Shown: positions 1-8,365, numbered from the stretch's first letter. The stretch is DNA of 64,000 bases from Pullichristensenella sp963930055 (GCA_963930055.1 CAWVKS010000003.1:186001-250000), one strand, 5' to 3'. The notes: generated by a model from the letters alone, not told the origin. A program made the numbers and translations.

Positions 1-2
1 TC

Positions 3-1358
3 GCCTCCGAGGCGGACACGCTCCTCGCCGCCGACCCGCTGGAACTGGGGGTCTGCTTTTCCACCGCCAAGGGCACGTGGTTCCACGCCGTGCCAAACTG
101 TATGAACATGACCGGCGCGCAGCAGCGCACGCTGCGCGAGGCGTTGGCCATGGGGCAGGACTTCTGCCCGGCGTGCATCTCCTTTGCCAAAGACGACGGC
201 GACCCCGCGTGGAGCCGAGAAGCGGACGAGTACTACCACGCGAGCTCCTTCTGCGCCGGCGTCGAGGACGAGGCCGCAGAAGCAGAGACCGCCCTGACGT
301 TCGTCGCCCGCGCCCGCCTGCAGGGCAAACTGCCCTGCCCGAACTGCGTCACGCGGGAACAGGCTGCGCCCGCCGTCCTCATGGGCCAGCTCTACTGCAC
401 CGCCGGCGGCGAGTGGGTACACGCGAAGCCCAACTGCAACGGCATGCGCGATCCCATGGGCTGCACGCTTGCGCATGCGCTTGAGATGGGCAAGTCCATC
501 TGCCCGGTCTGCATCGGCACGGACTGCATCTACATCAACGGCATCGTCTGGGAGCCGGAAACCGGGCAGCTGCTCATCTCAGCGGACACCTGCACGTCCG
601 TCGGCTGCGTTGCCCCCATCTCCGGGGCGTACATCGACGTTTCCGCCATGGACGCCGTATCCACCGGCCTCAACAGTTGGGACGAGGCCATGCTTTCCTC
701 CGCTGCCGCCACCACCGGGGGGATGCCTCTGCGCGTGGACACATGCGAGCTGAACATCGCCTGCGATGCCGGAGACAGCACCGCCGCCACCGAGTGGACG
801 GACGCCGGCGGCCGCCACCTGCGCCTGCTCTTTGATGGCGTGACGGAGGAAGAAGCCACGCTGCTGGAACTCTCCATTGCCGTCACCGAGCGCTTCTACT
901 GCCTGCGGGACGATCTGCTCTTCGTCCGCTCCGCGCCCGCCGTGGAAGCCCGCTTCGCTCCGCTCAGCGATGCGCTCAATTATGTCTACGACGATACTGG
1001 CAACTGTTCCCGCTTCGCCCCCGGCAACATGCTGGAGGCCTGGGATTGGACGCAGGCCGCCGCCGTGGAACTCTCCTGGGCCATCGAGGGCATGAACGCC
1101 GACGCCCACATCGCCCTTTACAGCCTCGACGCTATTTCCGCGAGCGCGGACGGCATGGTCGTCCTCGAAGTGCGCACGCCGGCGAACGTGACCATTTCCC
1201 CGGACTTTGGCGGCGCGCGCCGCGTCAGCGTGGGCACGCGCGCCGAGGGCGACGAACTGGTCTACACCGCCATCCTTTCCGGCGCGCAGGCCGAGGCCGT
1301 GTATGAAGACCCGTCGTTGCTGGGCTTTGCAGAAATGCCCGTGGCCAACGCCTACTGA
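3..1358 (+). CDS. Cys/His-module protein, 5' end outside the window
   Basis: The frame is open from the first bases, so the true start lies upstream and about 451 C-terminal residues are visible. Two copies of a roughly 45-residue module can be read (about nt 45-185 and nt 390-520). The shared pattern is C(S/T)TA-x-G-x-W-x-HA-x-PNC, then a TL-x-x-AL-x-MG stretch, then CP-x-CI. The spaced Cys and His residues suggest metal binding, or disulphides if the protein is exported. I recall similar modules in uncharacterised surface proteins of Clostridia, but this was not searched. The C-terminal 280 residues have no recognised domain. The gene ends at a bidirectional terminator and faces the MFS gene. 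Function unknown. Confidence 0.75.
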   Translation, partial: ASEADTLLAADPLELGVCFSTAKGTWFHAVPNCMNMTGAQQRTLREALAMGQDFCPACISFAKDDGDPAWSREADEYYHASSFCAGVEDEAAEAETALTFVARARLQGKLPCPNCVTREQAAPAVLMGQLYCTAGGEWVHAKPNCNGMRDPMGCTLAHALEMGKSICPVCIGTDCIYINGIVWEPETGQLLISADTCTSVGCVAPISGAYIDVSAMDAVSTGLNSWDEAMLSSAAATTGGMPLRVDTCELNIACDAGDSTAATEWTDAGGRHLRLLFDGVTEEEATLLELSIAVTERFYCLRDDLLFVRSAPAVEARFAPLSDALNYVYDDTGNCSRFAPGNMLEAWDWTQAAAVELSWAIEGMNADAHIALYSLDAISASADGMVVLEVRTPANVTISPDFGGARRVSVGTRAEGDELVYTAILSGAQAEAVYEDPSLLGFAEMPVANAY

Positions 1359-1371
1359 CGTTCGATGCGCG

Positions 1372-1406
1372 AAAAAAGCCGCCCCCGACATGAAGGCGGC
1401 TTTCCT
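1372..1406. terminator. Bidirectional rho-independent terminator
   Basis: A GCCGCC/GGCGGC stem is flanked by A6 on the left and TTT on the right. It lies between two convergent genes and can serve both. Confidence 0.8.
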
Positions 1407-2576
1407 TTATCCTTTCGCCCTGCGCACCAGGCGTTCGTGCATCAGCACCATCATCGCCAGCGCCACGAGCAGGTAGATGGGGAACAGGCCGATGTTGATG
1501 TGGCCGGCGATCAGCCCGAACAGCGGCGGCATCAGCAGCGTGCCCAGATAGGCGCTGGCCATCTGTGCGCCGATGAGCGCCTGCGACTTGTCCGCGCCGA
1601 AGCGCGCCGGCGTGGAATGGATGATGCAGGGGTAGATGGGCGCGCAGCCCAGCCCGACCACCGCCAGGCCGGCAAGCGCCGCGCCCGTGCCCACGGGCAA
1701 CAGCAGCAACAGCGCCCCTAGCCCCACCAGCGCCTGCCCCGCGCGGATCATCTGCGTATCGGAAAAGCGCAGGGTGAGGAAGCCGTTCAGCGCCCGCCCC
1801 GCGGTGACGCCGATGAAAAACAGGCTGGCATAGCCCGCGGCGGCCTCCGCGCCCACGCCGCGCCCCAACGCCAGATAGCTGCTCGCCCACAGCATCACCG
1901 TCTGCTCGATGGCGCAGTAGCAGAAGAAGGCGGCCATGACTTCCTTTGCCCCGGGGATGCGCGCCACCTCCCGGAGCGGCAGCGCCTGTCCCGCGCCCTG
2001 CGCCCTTTCCGCCGCCCGCGCCTGCGCGGCGCGCCGTTTCCACAAAGGCAGGCTGAGGAACACGGCCAGCGTGATGGCGAACTGCAACATGGCGATGTAG
2101 CGATAGCCCGCGTTCCATCCCCGCCCGCCGGTGAGCGCGTATTCCATGACATACGGCCCCACCGTCGTGCCCACGCCCCACATGCAGTGCATCCAGCTCA
2201 TGTGGCGGCTGGCGTAGTTAAGGGCCACATAGTTGTTCAGCGCCGCGTCCACATTGCCCGCGCCCAGCCCGTAGGGGATGGCAAAGAGACACAGGGCGAA
2301 AAACGACCGGCTCAGGGAAAATCCCAGCAGCGCCAGCGCCGTCAGAAGCACGCTCAGCGCCGTCAAAAGCCCCGCGCCCAACTTGCGCGTCAGGCGGTCG
2401 CTCTGCAAACTGGAGACCACCGTGCCCAGGGCGATGATCATGGAGATCGCCCCCGCCCAGGAGACGGGCACGCCGAATTCTGCGTGCATGCTCGGCCACG
2501 CCGCCCCCAGCAGCGAGTCGGGAAGCCCCAGGCTGATGAACGCCAGATAGATCACGGCCAATAGCAGATGGACCAT
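1407..2576 (-). CDS. MFS transporter
   Basis: A 389-residue, strongly hydrophobic protein with about 12 predicted membrane helices. The DR-x-x-RKLG segment after helix 2 (SLQSDRLTRKLG) matches the MFS loop 2-3 signature. The start is the ATG at 2576, because GGGAGGGG sits 6 nt upstream; an ATG 33 nt further out has no ribosome binding site. The gene is divergent from an AraC regulator and their promoters overlap, so the regulator may control it. Substrate cannot be told from sequence; the cupin-type sensor in the neighbour hints at a sugar or small metabolite (inference). Confidence 0.8.
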   Translation of the reverse strand: MVHLLLAVIYLAFISLGLPDSLLGAAWPSMHAEFGVPVSWAGAISMIIALGTVVSSLQSDRLTRKLGAGLLTALSVLLTALALLGFSLSRSFFALCLFAIPYGLGAGNVDAALNNYVALNYASRHMSWMHCMWGVGTTVGPYVMEYALTGGRGWNAGYRYIAMLQFAITLAVFLSLPLWKRRAAQARAAERAQGAGQALPLREVARIPGAKEVMAAFFCYCAIEQTVMLWASSYLALGRGVGAEAAAGYASLFFIGVTAGRALNGFLTLRFSDTQMIRAGQALVGLGALLLLLPVGTGAALAGLAVVGLGCAPIYPCIIHSTPARFGADKSQALIGAQMASAYLGTLLMPPLFGLIAGHINIGLFPIYLLVALAMMVLMHERLVRRAKG

Positions 2577-2608
2577 GCAAACCCCTCCCAAAACTTGCTT
2601 GCGATACA

Positions 2609-2637
2609 ATAATAACGCCCAAAAATGCTTGATTCAA
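2609..2637 (-). promoter_or_regulatory. Promoter of the MFS gene
   Basis: On the minus strand TTGAAT (2637-2632) and TATTAT (2614-2609) are separated by 17 bp. Confidence 0.6.
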
Positions 2638-2639
2638 GC
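2627..2639. promoter_or_regulatory. Palindrome shared by two divergent -35 boxes
   Basis: The inverted repeat GCTTGA-T-TCAAGC overlaps the -35 hexamers of both the MFS and AraC promoters. A protein bound here would block or govern both genes. The AraC-family product is the obvious candidate. Confidence 0.5.
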
Positions 2640-2657
2640 TGAATTTCGCCGTATACT
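2629..2657 (+). promoter_or_regulatory. Promoter of the AraC-family gene
   Basis: TTGATT (2629-2634) and TATACT (2652-2657) are separated by 17 bp, about 30 bp before the start codon. Confidence 0.65.
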
Positions 2658-2688
2658 GTAAAAAAAACGACGAAGTGGAGGAATGGGC

Positions 2689-3564
2689 ATGGAGATCAAG
2701 GCCTGCGTGTTCGACGTCGACCACACCCGCCGGGAGTTGCAGGCGCACGGCACGCCGGAATTTCCCTGCGCCGCCTATGAGACGCCCTACACGGCCGGCC
2801 CGGAAGGGGAGATCTGCTGGCACTGGCATGAGGACATGGAGCTCTGGCGCGTCCTCGAAGGGGAGATGGAGCTGCGCGTGCCCGGCCGCGCCCTGACGCT
2901 GCGCGAAGGGGACTGCGCCGCCATTAACCGCAACGTGCTCCACGCCGGGCGGACGCGAAGCGCCTGCCGCCTGCGGGCGCTGGACTTTGGCGCCTCCCTC
3001 GTCGAGGGCGGGGCGGATACGGTGTTCGCCCGCCGCTACGTTCGCCCGCTCGCGTCCTGCGCCGCCTTCGACGCCTGCGCCCTCGGCGCGGAGGGGCGCG
3101 AGGCCTTTGAAAGCGCCTTCCTGGCCATGGCTGGGGGAGGGGAGGGCTACGAGTTCGCCGTCCGCGAAGCGCTCTCGCGCCTGTGCCTTTCCCTTTTCCG
3201 CCGTTTTGCCCCGGAGGGGCGGACGGGCGTCCGGCCGGATGTGGACGGCGAGCGCCTGCGCGATATGCTGGCCTTCCTGCACGGGCACTACGGAAGCCCC
3301 ATACAGCTTTCCGACGTCGCCCGCGCCGCCAACATCAGCCCCCGCGAATGCCTGCGCTGCTTCCAGCGCGCCATGCAGACGCCGCCGATGCAGTACCTGC
3401 TCAAATACCGCGTGCTGCGCGGCGCGGAAAGGCTGCGCGAACGCCCCGCCGACACGGTGGCGCAGGTGGCCGCCGCCTGCGGCTTCGACAGTCCCAGCAA
3501 TTTTTCCAGGAATTTCCGCCGCTTCTACGGCGTCTCCCCGAAGGAATACCGCCGTCAGGTTTGA
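2689..3564 (+). CDS. AraC-family transcriptional regulator with cupin sensor domain
   Basis: A 291-residue regulator. The N-terminal 110 residues form a cupin-like ligand pocket (HWHEDMELWRVLEGEME; LREGDCAAINRNVLH). The C-terminal 100 residues hold the two helix-turn-helix motifs typical of AraC: IQLSDVARAANISPRECLRCF, and AAACGFDSPSNFSRNFRRFY with the closing GVSPKEYR. The ATG at 2689 is preferred over the ATG at 2683, because GGAGG lies 7 nt from the former and abuts the latter. Its divergent partner is the MFS transporter, its most likely target. Ligand unknown. Confidence 0.85.
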   Translation: MEIKACVFDVDHTRRELQAHGTPEFPCAAYETPYTAGPEGEICWHWHEDMELWRVLEGEMELRVPGRALTLREGDCAAINRNVLHAGRTRSACRLRALDFGASLVEGGADTVFARRYVRPLASCAAFDACALGAEGREAFESAFLAMAGGGEGYEFAVREALSRLCLSLFRRFAPEGRTGVRPDVDGERLRDMLAFLHGHYGSPIQLSDVARAANISPRECLRCFQRAMQTPPMQYLLKYRVLRGAERLRERPADTVAQVAAACGFDSPSNFSRNFRRFYGVSPKEYRRQV

Positions 3565-3617
3565 AACGCTGAAAACGACGTCCGGGCGCTTCTTATCAGG
3601 TTTTTACGCCGTTTTTA

Positions 3618-3647
3618 TTGATTTTTTTCGGGGGGGGGTATTATAAT
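3618..3647 (+). promoter_or_regulatory. Promoter of the ABC exporter, G9 tract in the spacer
   Basis: TTGATT (3618-3623) and TATAAT (3642-3647) are 18 bp apart. The spacer contains T5, C and G9 (3630-3638), and the T-run begins inside the -35. Loss of one G would give the optimal 17 bp. Confidence 0.65.
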
Positions 3648-3672
3648 ACCCACTCGTAAGGAGGGAAACGCC

Positions 3673-4383
3673 ATGCTTGAGATATGCGATTTTTCCAAGA
3701 CCTACAAGGGCGGCAAGCGCGCGGTGGATCATCTTTCCCTGCGCGTGGAGCCCGGTTCCATCGTCGGCTTCATCGGCCCCAACGGCGCGGGCAAGACCAC
3801 GACCATCCGCGCTGTCGTCGGCGTGCTGGACTTTGACCAGGGCGATATATTGATCGGCGGCCATTCCGTGCGCCGCGAGCCCATCGAGTGCAAAAAACTG
3901 CTTGCCTACGTGCCGGACAACCCCGACCTTTACGATTACCTTACCGGCATGCAGTATCTGAACTTCATGGCCGACGTCTTTGGCGTCAGCGCGGAGGCGC
4001 GCGAGGCGCGCATCCGCGAATACGGCGAGCTCTTCGGCCTCACCATCAACCTGGGCGATTCCATCGGCTCCTTCTCCCACGGCATGAAGCAGAAACTGGC
4101 GCTGATGGGCGCGCTCATCCACGATCCCAAATTGCTGATCCTCGACGAGCCCTTCGTCGGCCTCGACCCTGTGGCGGCGCACGCCTTCAAAGAGCAGATG
4201 CGCGCCCTCTGCGACCGCGGCGGCGCGGTGTTTTTCTCCACCCACGTATTGGACGTGGCGGAAAAGCTCTGCGACAAGGTCGCCATCATCAAAAACGGCC
4301 GCCTCGCGGCCTTCGGCGACACCGACGCGGTGCGCGGCGACGGCTCGCTGGAGCAGCTGTTCCTGGAGCTGGTAGAAAAATGA
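3673..4383 (+). CDS. ABC transporter ATP-binding protein (exporter type)
   Basis: A 236-residue cytoplasmic ATPase of the BcrA/CcmA drug- and peptide-exporter type. Walker A is GPNGAGKTT (about residue 35), the signature loop is SFSHGMKQK, Walker B with catalytic Glu is LLILDEPFVGLDP, and the switch His is in FFSTHVLDVAE. It starts 8 nt after AAGGAGGG and its stop codon overlaps the start of the permease (ATGA), so the two are coupled. It should power the membrane partner; the cargo is unknown. Confidence 0.9.
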   Translation: MLEICDFSKTYKGGKRAVDHLSLRVEPGSIVGFIGPNGAGKTTTIRAVVGVLDFDQGDILIGGHSVRREPIECKKLLAYVPDNPDLYDYLTGMQYLNFMADVFGVSAEAREARIREYGELFGLTINLGDSIGSFSHGMKQKLALMGALIHDPKLLILDEPFVGLDPVAAHAFKEQMRALCDRGGAVFFSTHVLDVAEKLCDKVAIIKNGRLAAFGDTDAVRGDGSLEQLFLELVEK

Positions 4384-5987
4384 AGAAGCTTGGCCTTTTG
4401 ATGCGGCTCGACCGCTATGAACTGTTCGGCATCAACCGCCGCATGCACGACCCGGCCCGCCGCTTTGGCGGCAAGTGGCTGCTCGCGCTCGTCGTCCTCG
4501 CCGCCCTCGCCGCCGTGGGCGTGGCCTTCGCCTACTGCATGGGCATTGCCTACGCGCTTTCCACCATCGGCGCGCTTTCGGTGTTCCCGGTGATGCTCGT
4601 CTCCGTCTCGGCGCTGGTGGCGCTCGTCACCACCATCGTCAAGGCCCCGGACGCGCTCTTCGGCGCCCGCGACCTGGACACGCTTCTGTCCCTGCCCATC
4701 CCCACGCGCACGGTGGCCACGGCACGCGTTTTGAAGATCTACAGCATGAACCTCCTGTTCACGCTGCTGATCCTCGTTCCCGGCGGCGCGGCTTACGGCA
4801 TCCTCGCCCGGCCCGCGCCCGCCTTCTACATTTCTTACGCCCTCTGCGCGCTGGCCTCGCCGATGATCCCGGCGGTCGTGGCCTCGCTCCTGGGCGCGTT
4901 GGTGGCGCTGGCGGGCGCGTCCCTCAAGCGCCTGCGATACGCCGGGCTTTTCCTGATGTTCGTCGCCCTCATCGGCGTGGTGGTCGGCTCGAGTTATCTC
5001 AGCTCCACCGCCGCCAGCGCGGAGATGTTCATCGACTTCGCCAGGGGCTTCAGCGACCTTTTCGCCCGCGTTTACCCGCTCGCCGGCCTCTATGAAAAGG
5101 CCGTGCTCGGCGGCGATATCCTCTCGCTGATCGCCTATGTCGGCCTTTCGCTGTTGGCCATATTGCTGGCGGGGGCGCTGTTTGGGCATTTCTTCGTGCG
5201 CATCAATTCCTTCCTCACCGCCCAGACGCGCAAAAAGCGCTTTGTGCTCGGCGCGCAAAAGCGGCACAGCGCCCGCGCCGCGCTGCTCGCGCGCGAATGG
5301 CGGCATTTCCTCTCCATCAACAGCTATGTGCTCAACAGTGCCTTCGGCCCCATACTCTCGCTGGTGGCGGTCATCGCCCTGGCCGTGCTCGTGCCGAAGG
5401 CGACCATCGACATGTTCCTTCAGCTCGAGGGCCTGGACGACATAGCCCTTTCGGCGCTGCCCTTCGCGCTCAGCTGGCTGATCGCCATCGGCCCCACCAC
5501 GGCCTGCTCCGTTTCCCTGGAGGGCAAGAACCTCTGGATCGTCAAGACGCTGCCCATCCCCGCCCGCGATTGGCTGCTGCCCAAATTGCGGCTCAATCTG
5601 CAGCTGTTCACGCCCTTCGCCATCCTCGATTCGCTCGTCGTCGCCTGGATCTTCCGCGCAAGCGGCGTGGCGCTGGCGGTGCTGGTTTTGATGCCGGCGC
5701 TGATGGGCGCGTTCTCGGCGCTCATCGGCCTCATCGTCAACTGCAAGTTCCCGCGCTTTGACTGGACCAACGCCGCCAAGGTGGCCAAGAACAGCGCCGG
5801 CGTGGTGGCGGCGGTGTTCATCTCCATGGCGCTGTGCTTCGGCGGCCTGCTTTTGACCATCAAACTGCCCGCGCCCGACCCCATGCTCCTGCCCGCGATT
5901 TTCACCATTGCCCTGGCCGTCGCCTGCGCCGCCCTCTACCTGCTCGTTCGCGTCCGCGCGGAGAAATGGGCCGCGGCCATGCACTGA
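4380..5987 (+). CDS. ABC exporter membrane subunit
   Basis: A 535-residue integral membrane protein with roughly a dozen hydrophobic segments, the first at residues 38-65. A conserved-looking loop after helix 2 (DLDTLLSLPIPTRTVATAR) resembles that of large clostridial ABC exporter permeases, and a second copy of the motif (LWIVKTLPIPARDWLLPK) begins the C-terminal half, so the protein is an internal duplication of two half-permeases. The start overlaps the ATPase stop by 4 nt. Substrate unknown. A strong hairpin terminator follows. Confidence 0.8.
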   Translation: MKKLGLLMRLDRYELFGINRRMHDPARRFGGKWLLALVVLAALAAVGVAFAYCMGIAYALSTIGALSVFPVMLVSVSALVALVTTIVKAPDALFGARDLDTLLSLPIPTRTVATARVLKIYSMNLLFTLLILVPGGAAYGILARPAPAFYISYALCALASPMIPAVVASLLGALVALAGASLKRLRYAGLFLMFVALIGVVVGSSYLSSTAASAEMFIDFARGFSDLFARVYPLAGLYEKAVLGGDILSLIAYVGLSLLAILLAGALFGHFFVRINSFLTAQTRKKRFVLGAQKRHSARAALLAREWRHFLSINSYVLNSAFGPILSLVAVIALAVLVPKATIDMFLQLEGLDDIALSALPFALSWLIAIGPTTACSVSLEGKNLWIVKTLPIPARDWLLPKLRLNLQLFTPFAILDSLVVAWIFRASGVALAVLVLMPALMGAFSALIGLIVNCKFPRFDWTNAAKVAKNSAGVVAAVFISMALCFGGLLLTIKLPAPDPMLLPAIFTIALAVACAALYLLVRVRAEKWAAAMH

Positions 5988-6002
5988 ACCCAAGCATCGA
6001 AG

Positions 6003-6033
6003 AAGCCGCCCGGCGGACAGACCGGGCGGCTTT
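6003..6033. terminator. Bidirectional terminator
   Basis: An 11-bp stem AAGCCGCCCGG/CCGGGCGGCTT with an 8-nt loop lies between the convergent ABC exporter and LysR genes. Confidence 0.8.
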
Positions 6034-6034
6034 G

Positions 6035-6934
6035 CTATGCGACCGCCCCGAAGCGGCTTTGCATTTCCCGCAAAAAGAGCTGCGCGGCGGGGGAGAACAC
6101 CTGGTATTTTTTCCACACCACGTTCAACCCCGATTCCAATACCGGCTCAAAGGGCTTAAAACAGAGGACGCTGTCCTCCCCGGCGCCCACCAGGCCGTCG
6201 ATGGTCAGCGCGTAGCCCACGCCCGCCTCCACCATGCGGCAGGCGTTGTAGACGAGGTTGAACGTCGCCGCCACCTCCAGCTTCTCAAAATCGTCGCCGA
6301 ACCACTCGCCGAACTCATTGCCCGTGCGCCCCCGCGAAAGCGCCTGCCGCGAGCAGATCAGCGGCACGCCCAGCAGGTCGCCCCGGCGCACGGCCTCCAC
6401 ACGCGCCAGCGGGCTGTCCTTGCGCATCACCACGCCCCAGCGGTCCTTCACCGGCAGGTTCAGGTAGTCGTATTTGGAGATGTCCGCCGGCTGGATGAGT
6501 ATGCCGAAGTCGATCAGCCCCTTGTCCAGCCGCTCGGTCACGTCCTCAGCGTTGCCGCTGAACAGGTGATAGCGCACCCCGGGATGAAGCGCGCGCACCT
6601 CGCAGGCAATGTCGGCGATGAGGCGCACTGCCTGCGTCTCGCCGCCGCCGATGTAGACCTCGCCGCTCACCGCCTCGCCCATGGAGGCAAATTCCGCCTC
6701 GGTCTTGTCCACCATGGAGAGTATCTCCTCCGCGCGCTTGCGAAAAAGCATCCCCTCCGCTGTCAGCGCCACGCCGTGGCTCTTGCGCACCAGCAGCGTT
6801 TGCCCCAGTTCCTCTTCCAGATCGCGGATCTGCCGCGAGAGCGTCGGTTGCGTCAAATGCAGAAAGGCCGCCGCCCCGGCGATGTTCCCCTCGCGCGCCA
6901 CGGCGAGGAAATAGCGCAATACCCGTATCTCCAC
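6035..6934 (-). CDS. LysR-family transcriptional regulator
   Basis: A 299-residue LysR protein. The N-terminal winged helix-turn-helix reads EIRVLRYFLAVAREGNI, then LTQPTLSRQIRDLEEELG. Residues from about 90 on form the two-lobed effector domain (GEVYIGGGETQAVRLIAD; DFGILIQP). The start is the GTG at 6934, 8 nt from AGGAGG; the GTG at 6943 overlaps that site. The MEIRVLRYF beginning also fits the family. It is divergent from the small helical protein and hydrolase, which are its likely targets. Effector unknown. Confidence 0.85.
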   Translation of the reverse strand: MEIRVLRYFLAVAREGNIAGAAAFLHLTQPTLSRQIRDLEEELGQTLLVRKSHGVALTAEGMLFRKRAEEILSMVDKTEAEFASMGEAVSGEVYIGGGETQAVRLIADIACEVRALHPGVRYHLFSGNAEDVTERLDKGLIDFGILIQPADISKYDYLNLPVKDRWGVVMRKDSPLARVEAVRRGDLLGVPLICSRQALSRGRTGNEFGEWFGDDFEKLEVAATFNLVYNACRMVEAGVGYALTIDGLVGAGEDSVLCFKPFEPVLESGLNVVWKKYQVFSPAAQLFLREMQSRFGAVA

Positions 6935-6954
6935 GAGCCCCACCTCCTGCCGCC

Positions 6955-6983
6955 ATTGTAGCGCGTTTACATATGCCTGTCAA
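6955..6983 (-). promoter_or_regulatory. Promoter of the LysR gene
   Basis: On the minus strand TTGACA (6983-6978) and TACAAT (6960-6955) are separated by 17 bp, close to consensus. Confidence 0.75.
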
Positions 6984-6989
6984 GCATAT
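6971..6989. promoter_or_regulatory. Likely LysR operator
   Basis: The inverted repeat ATATGC-N7-GCATAT covers the -35 of the LysR promoter and lies upstream of the divergent promoter. That is the usual position of a LysR autoregulatory and activation site. Binding is inferred. Confidence 0.5.
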
Positions 6990-7010
6990 CATGCAATAAA
7001 AACAAAGTAT

Positions 7011-7039
7011 TTGCTATTTTCCGTCATGCGGGATACAAT
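7011..7039 (+). promoter_or_regulatory. Promoter of the small protein and hydrolase genes
   Basis: TTGCTA (7011-7016) and TACAAT (7034-7039) are separated by 17 bp. Confidence 0.6.
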
Positions 7040-7062
7040 GGAGGCATCCGGGAGGGATGCAC

Positions 7063-7314
7063 ATGACGGCCATGCCCGAAAGCCGCGTATTCCAGCTCTG
7101 CCGCAACCTGCTCGACGCCGGCTGCGACGCGCCCCTCATCGAGCGCTTTTTAGCCTTGGAGCAGGCCGGGGAACGCGAGAGACAACGCCGCCTGCTCGCG
7201 CGCCACAAGGCCGCGCTGCTGGAAAAACTCCACGCCGCGCAGTACAGGGTCGACTGCCTCGACCACCTGCTCTACGCCCTGCAAAGCGACGAAACCAGAA
7301 ATGGAGGTTTTTAA
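7063..7314 (+). CDS. Small helical protein resembling the MerR C-terminal tail
   Basis: An 83-residue, charged, almost wholly helical protein. Its second half (LLARHKAALLEKLHAAQ then CLDHLLYAL) resembles the dimerisation helix at the C-terminus of MerR-family regulators. There is no DNA-binding domain in front, and the upstream sequence is promoter, so this is not a truncated MerR gene by recent deletion. The ATG at 7063 is chosen because GGAGGG lies 6 nt upstream. The hydrolase starts 1 nt after its stop, so the two are co-transcribed. Function unknown. Confidence 0.65.
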   Translation: MTAMPESRVFQLCRNLLDAGCDAPLIERFLALEQAGERERQRRLLARHKAALLEKLHAAQYRVDCLDHLLYALQSDETRNGGF

Positions 7315-7315
7315 T

Positions 7316-8302
7316 ATGGAAGAAAAGCTCGCCCTCACCCAGGAATGGGACAAGACCTTTCCCCGGAGCGACAGGGTGGACCACCGCAAAGTCACCTTCC
7401 ACAACCGCTACGGCGTTGCGCTCGCCGCCGACCTCTACGCGCCGAAGAACGCCTCCGGCAAATTGCCCGGCATCGCCGTCTGCGGTCCCTTCGGCGCGGT
7501 TAAGGAGCAGGCCGCCGGCCTCTACGCCCAGGCCATGGCCGAGCGCGGCTTCCTCACCATCGCCTTCGACCCCTCCTTCACCGGCGAAAGCGGCGGCCAG
7601 CCCCGCTACATGGCCTCCCCGGACATCAACACCGAGGACTACCAGGCCGCCGTGGACTTTCTCAGTGCGCGGGAGGACGTCGACCCTGCGAAGATCGGCA
7701 TCCTTGGCATCTGCGGCTGGGGCGGCCTGGCGCTGAACGCCGCCGCCCTCGACACCCGCGTCAAGGCCACCGCCGCCATCACCATGTACGACATGGCGCG
7801 CATCGCCGCCAGGGGCTATTTCGACGCGGCGGACAGCGAACCGGCCCGCCACGAGGCGCGCAGGGCCTTCAACGCCCAACGCACGCTGGACTACCGCAAC
7901 GGTTCCTACGCCCTCGCCGGCGGCGTGGCCGACCCCGTGCCGGAAGACGCGCCCTTTTACGTCAAGGACTACCACGACTACTACAAGACCGAACGGGGCT
8001 ATCATCCCCGCTCCCTCAACTCCAACGGCGGTTGGAACGTCGTGGGCACGATGTCCTTCCTCAACCAGCCCGTCCTCTGCTACGCGAACGAGATCCGCTC
8101 CGCCGTGCTCATCGTCCACGGCGAAAAGGCGCACTCCTGCTACATGAGCCGCGACGCCTACGCGCGGATGATGGACGGCAACCCCTGCCCGGAGAACAAG
8201 GAACTGCTCATCCTCCCCGGCAAAGTGCACACCGACCTCTACGACCGCATGGACGCCATCCCCTTCGACAAGCTCGAGGCGTTTTTCCGCAAATACCTGT
8301 AA
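7316..8302 (+). CDS. Alpha/beta hydrolase with Cys nucleophile
   Basis: A 328-residue alpha/beta hydrolase related to dienelactone hydrolase and YcjY. The nucleophile elbow reads GICGWGG, so Cys takes the place usually held by Ser, as in dienelactone hydrolase. The catalytic His is probably in LPGKVHTDLYD near the C-terminus, and the acid may lie in VLIVHGEKAH or nearby. The start is the ATG at 7316, 7 nt after AATGGAGG, which itself lies at the end of the upstream gene; an in-frame ATG at 7301 would put the ribosome site inside the coding sequence. Substrate unknown. Confidence 0.8.
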   Translation: MEEKLALTQEWDKTFPRSDRVDHRKVTFHNRYGVALAADLYAPKNASGKLPGIAVCGPFGAVKEQAAGLYAQAMAERGFLTIAFDPSFTGESGGQPRYMASPDINTEDYQAAVDFLSAREDVDPAKIGILGICGWGGLALNAAALDTRVKATAAITMYDMARIAARGYFDAADSEPARHEARRAFNAQRTLDYRNGSYALAGGVADPVPEDAPFYVKDYHDYYKTERGYHPRSLNSNGGWNVVGTMSFLNQPVLCYANEIRSAVLIVHGEKAHSCYMSRDAYARMMDGNPCPENKELLILPGKVHTDLYDRMDAIPFDKLEAFFRKYL

Positions 8303-8336
8303 AACACGCGCCTCGTCGCAGGCGCAAAACCCGCTC

Positions 8337-8365
8337 TTGACAAATTCTTTTCCGCGCTGTATAAT
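8337..8365 (+). promoter_or_regulatory. Promoter of greA-lysS
   Basis: TTGACA (8337-8342) and TATAAT (8360-8365) are separated by 17 bp, a full consensus promoter. About 80 nt of leader follow, containing a short CACTG/CAGTG hairpin. Confidence 0.85.

Noticed and set aside
3936..6116. A 726-codon open frame antisense to the ABC exporter
   Set aside because: The ATPase and permease on the plus strand are clearly real; the antisense product is rich in Arg, Glu and His without a domain.
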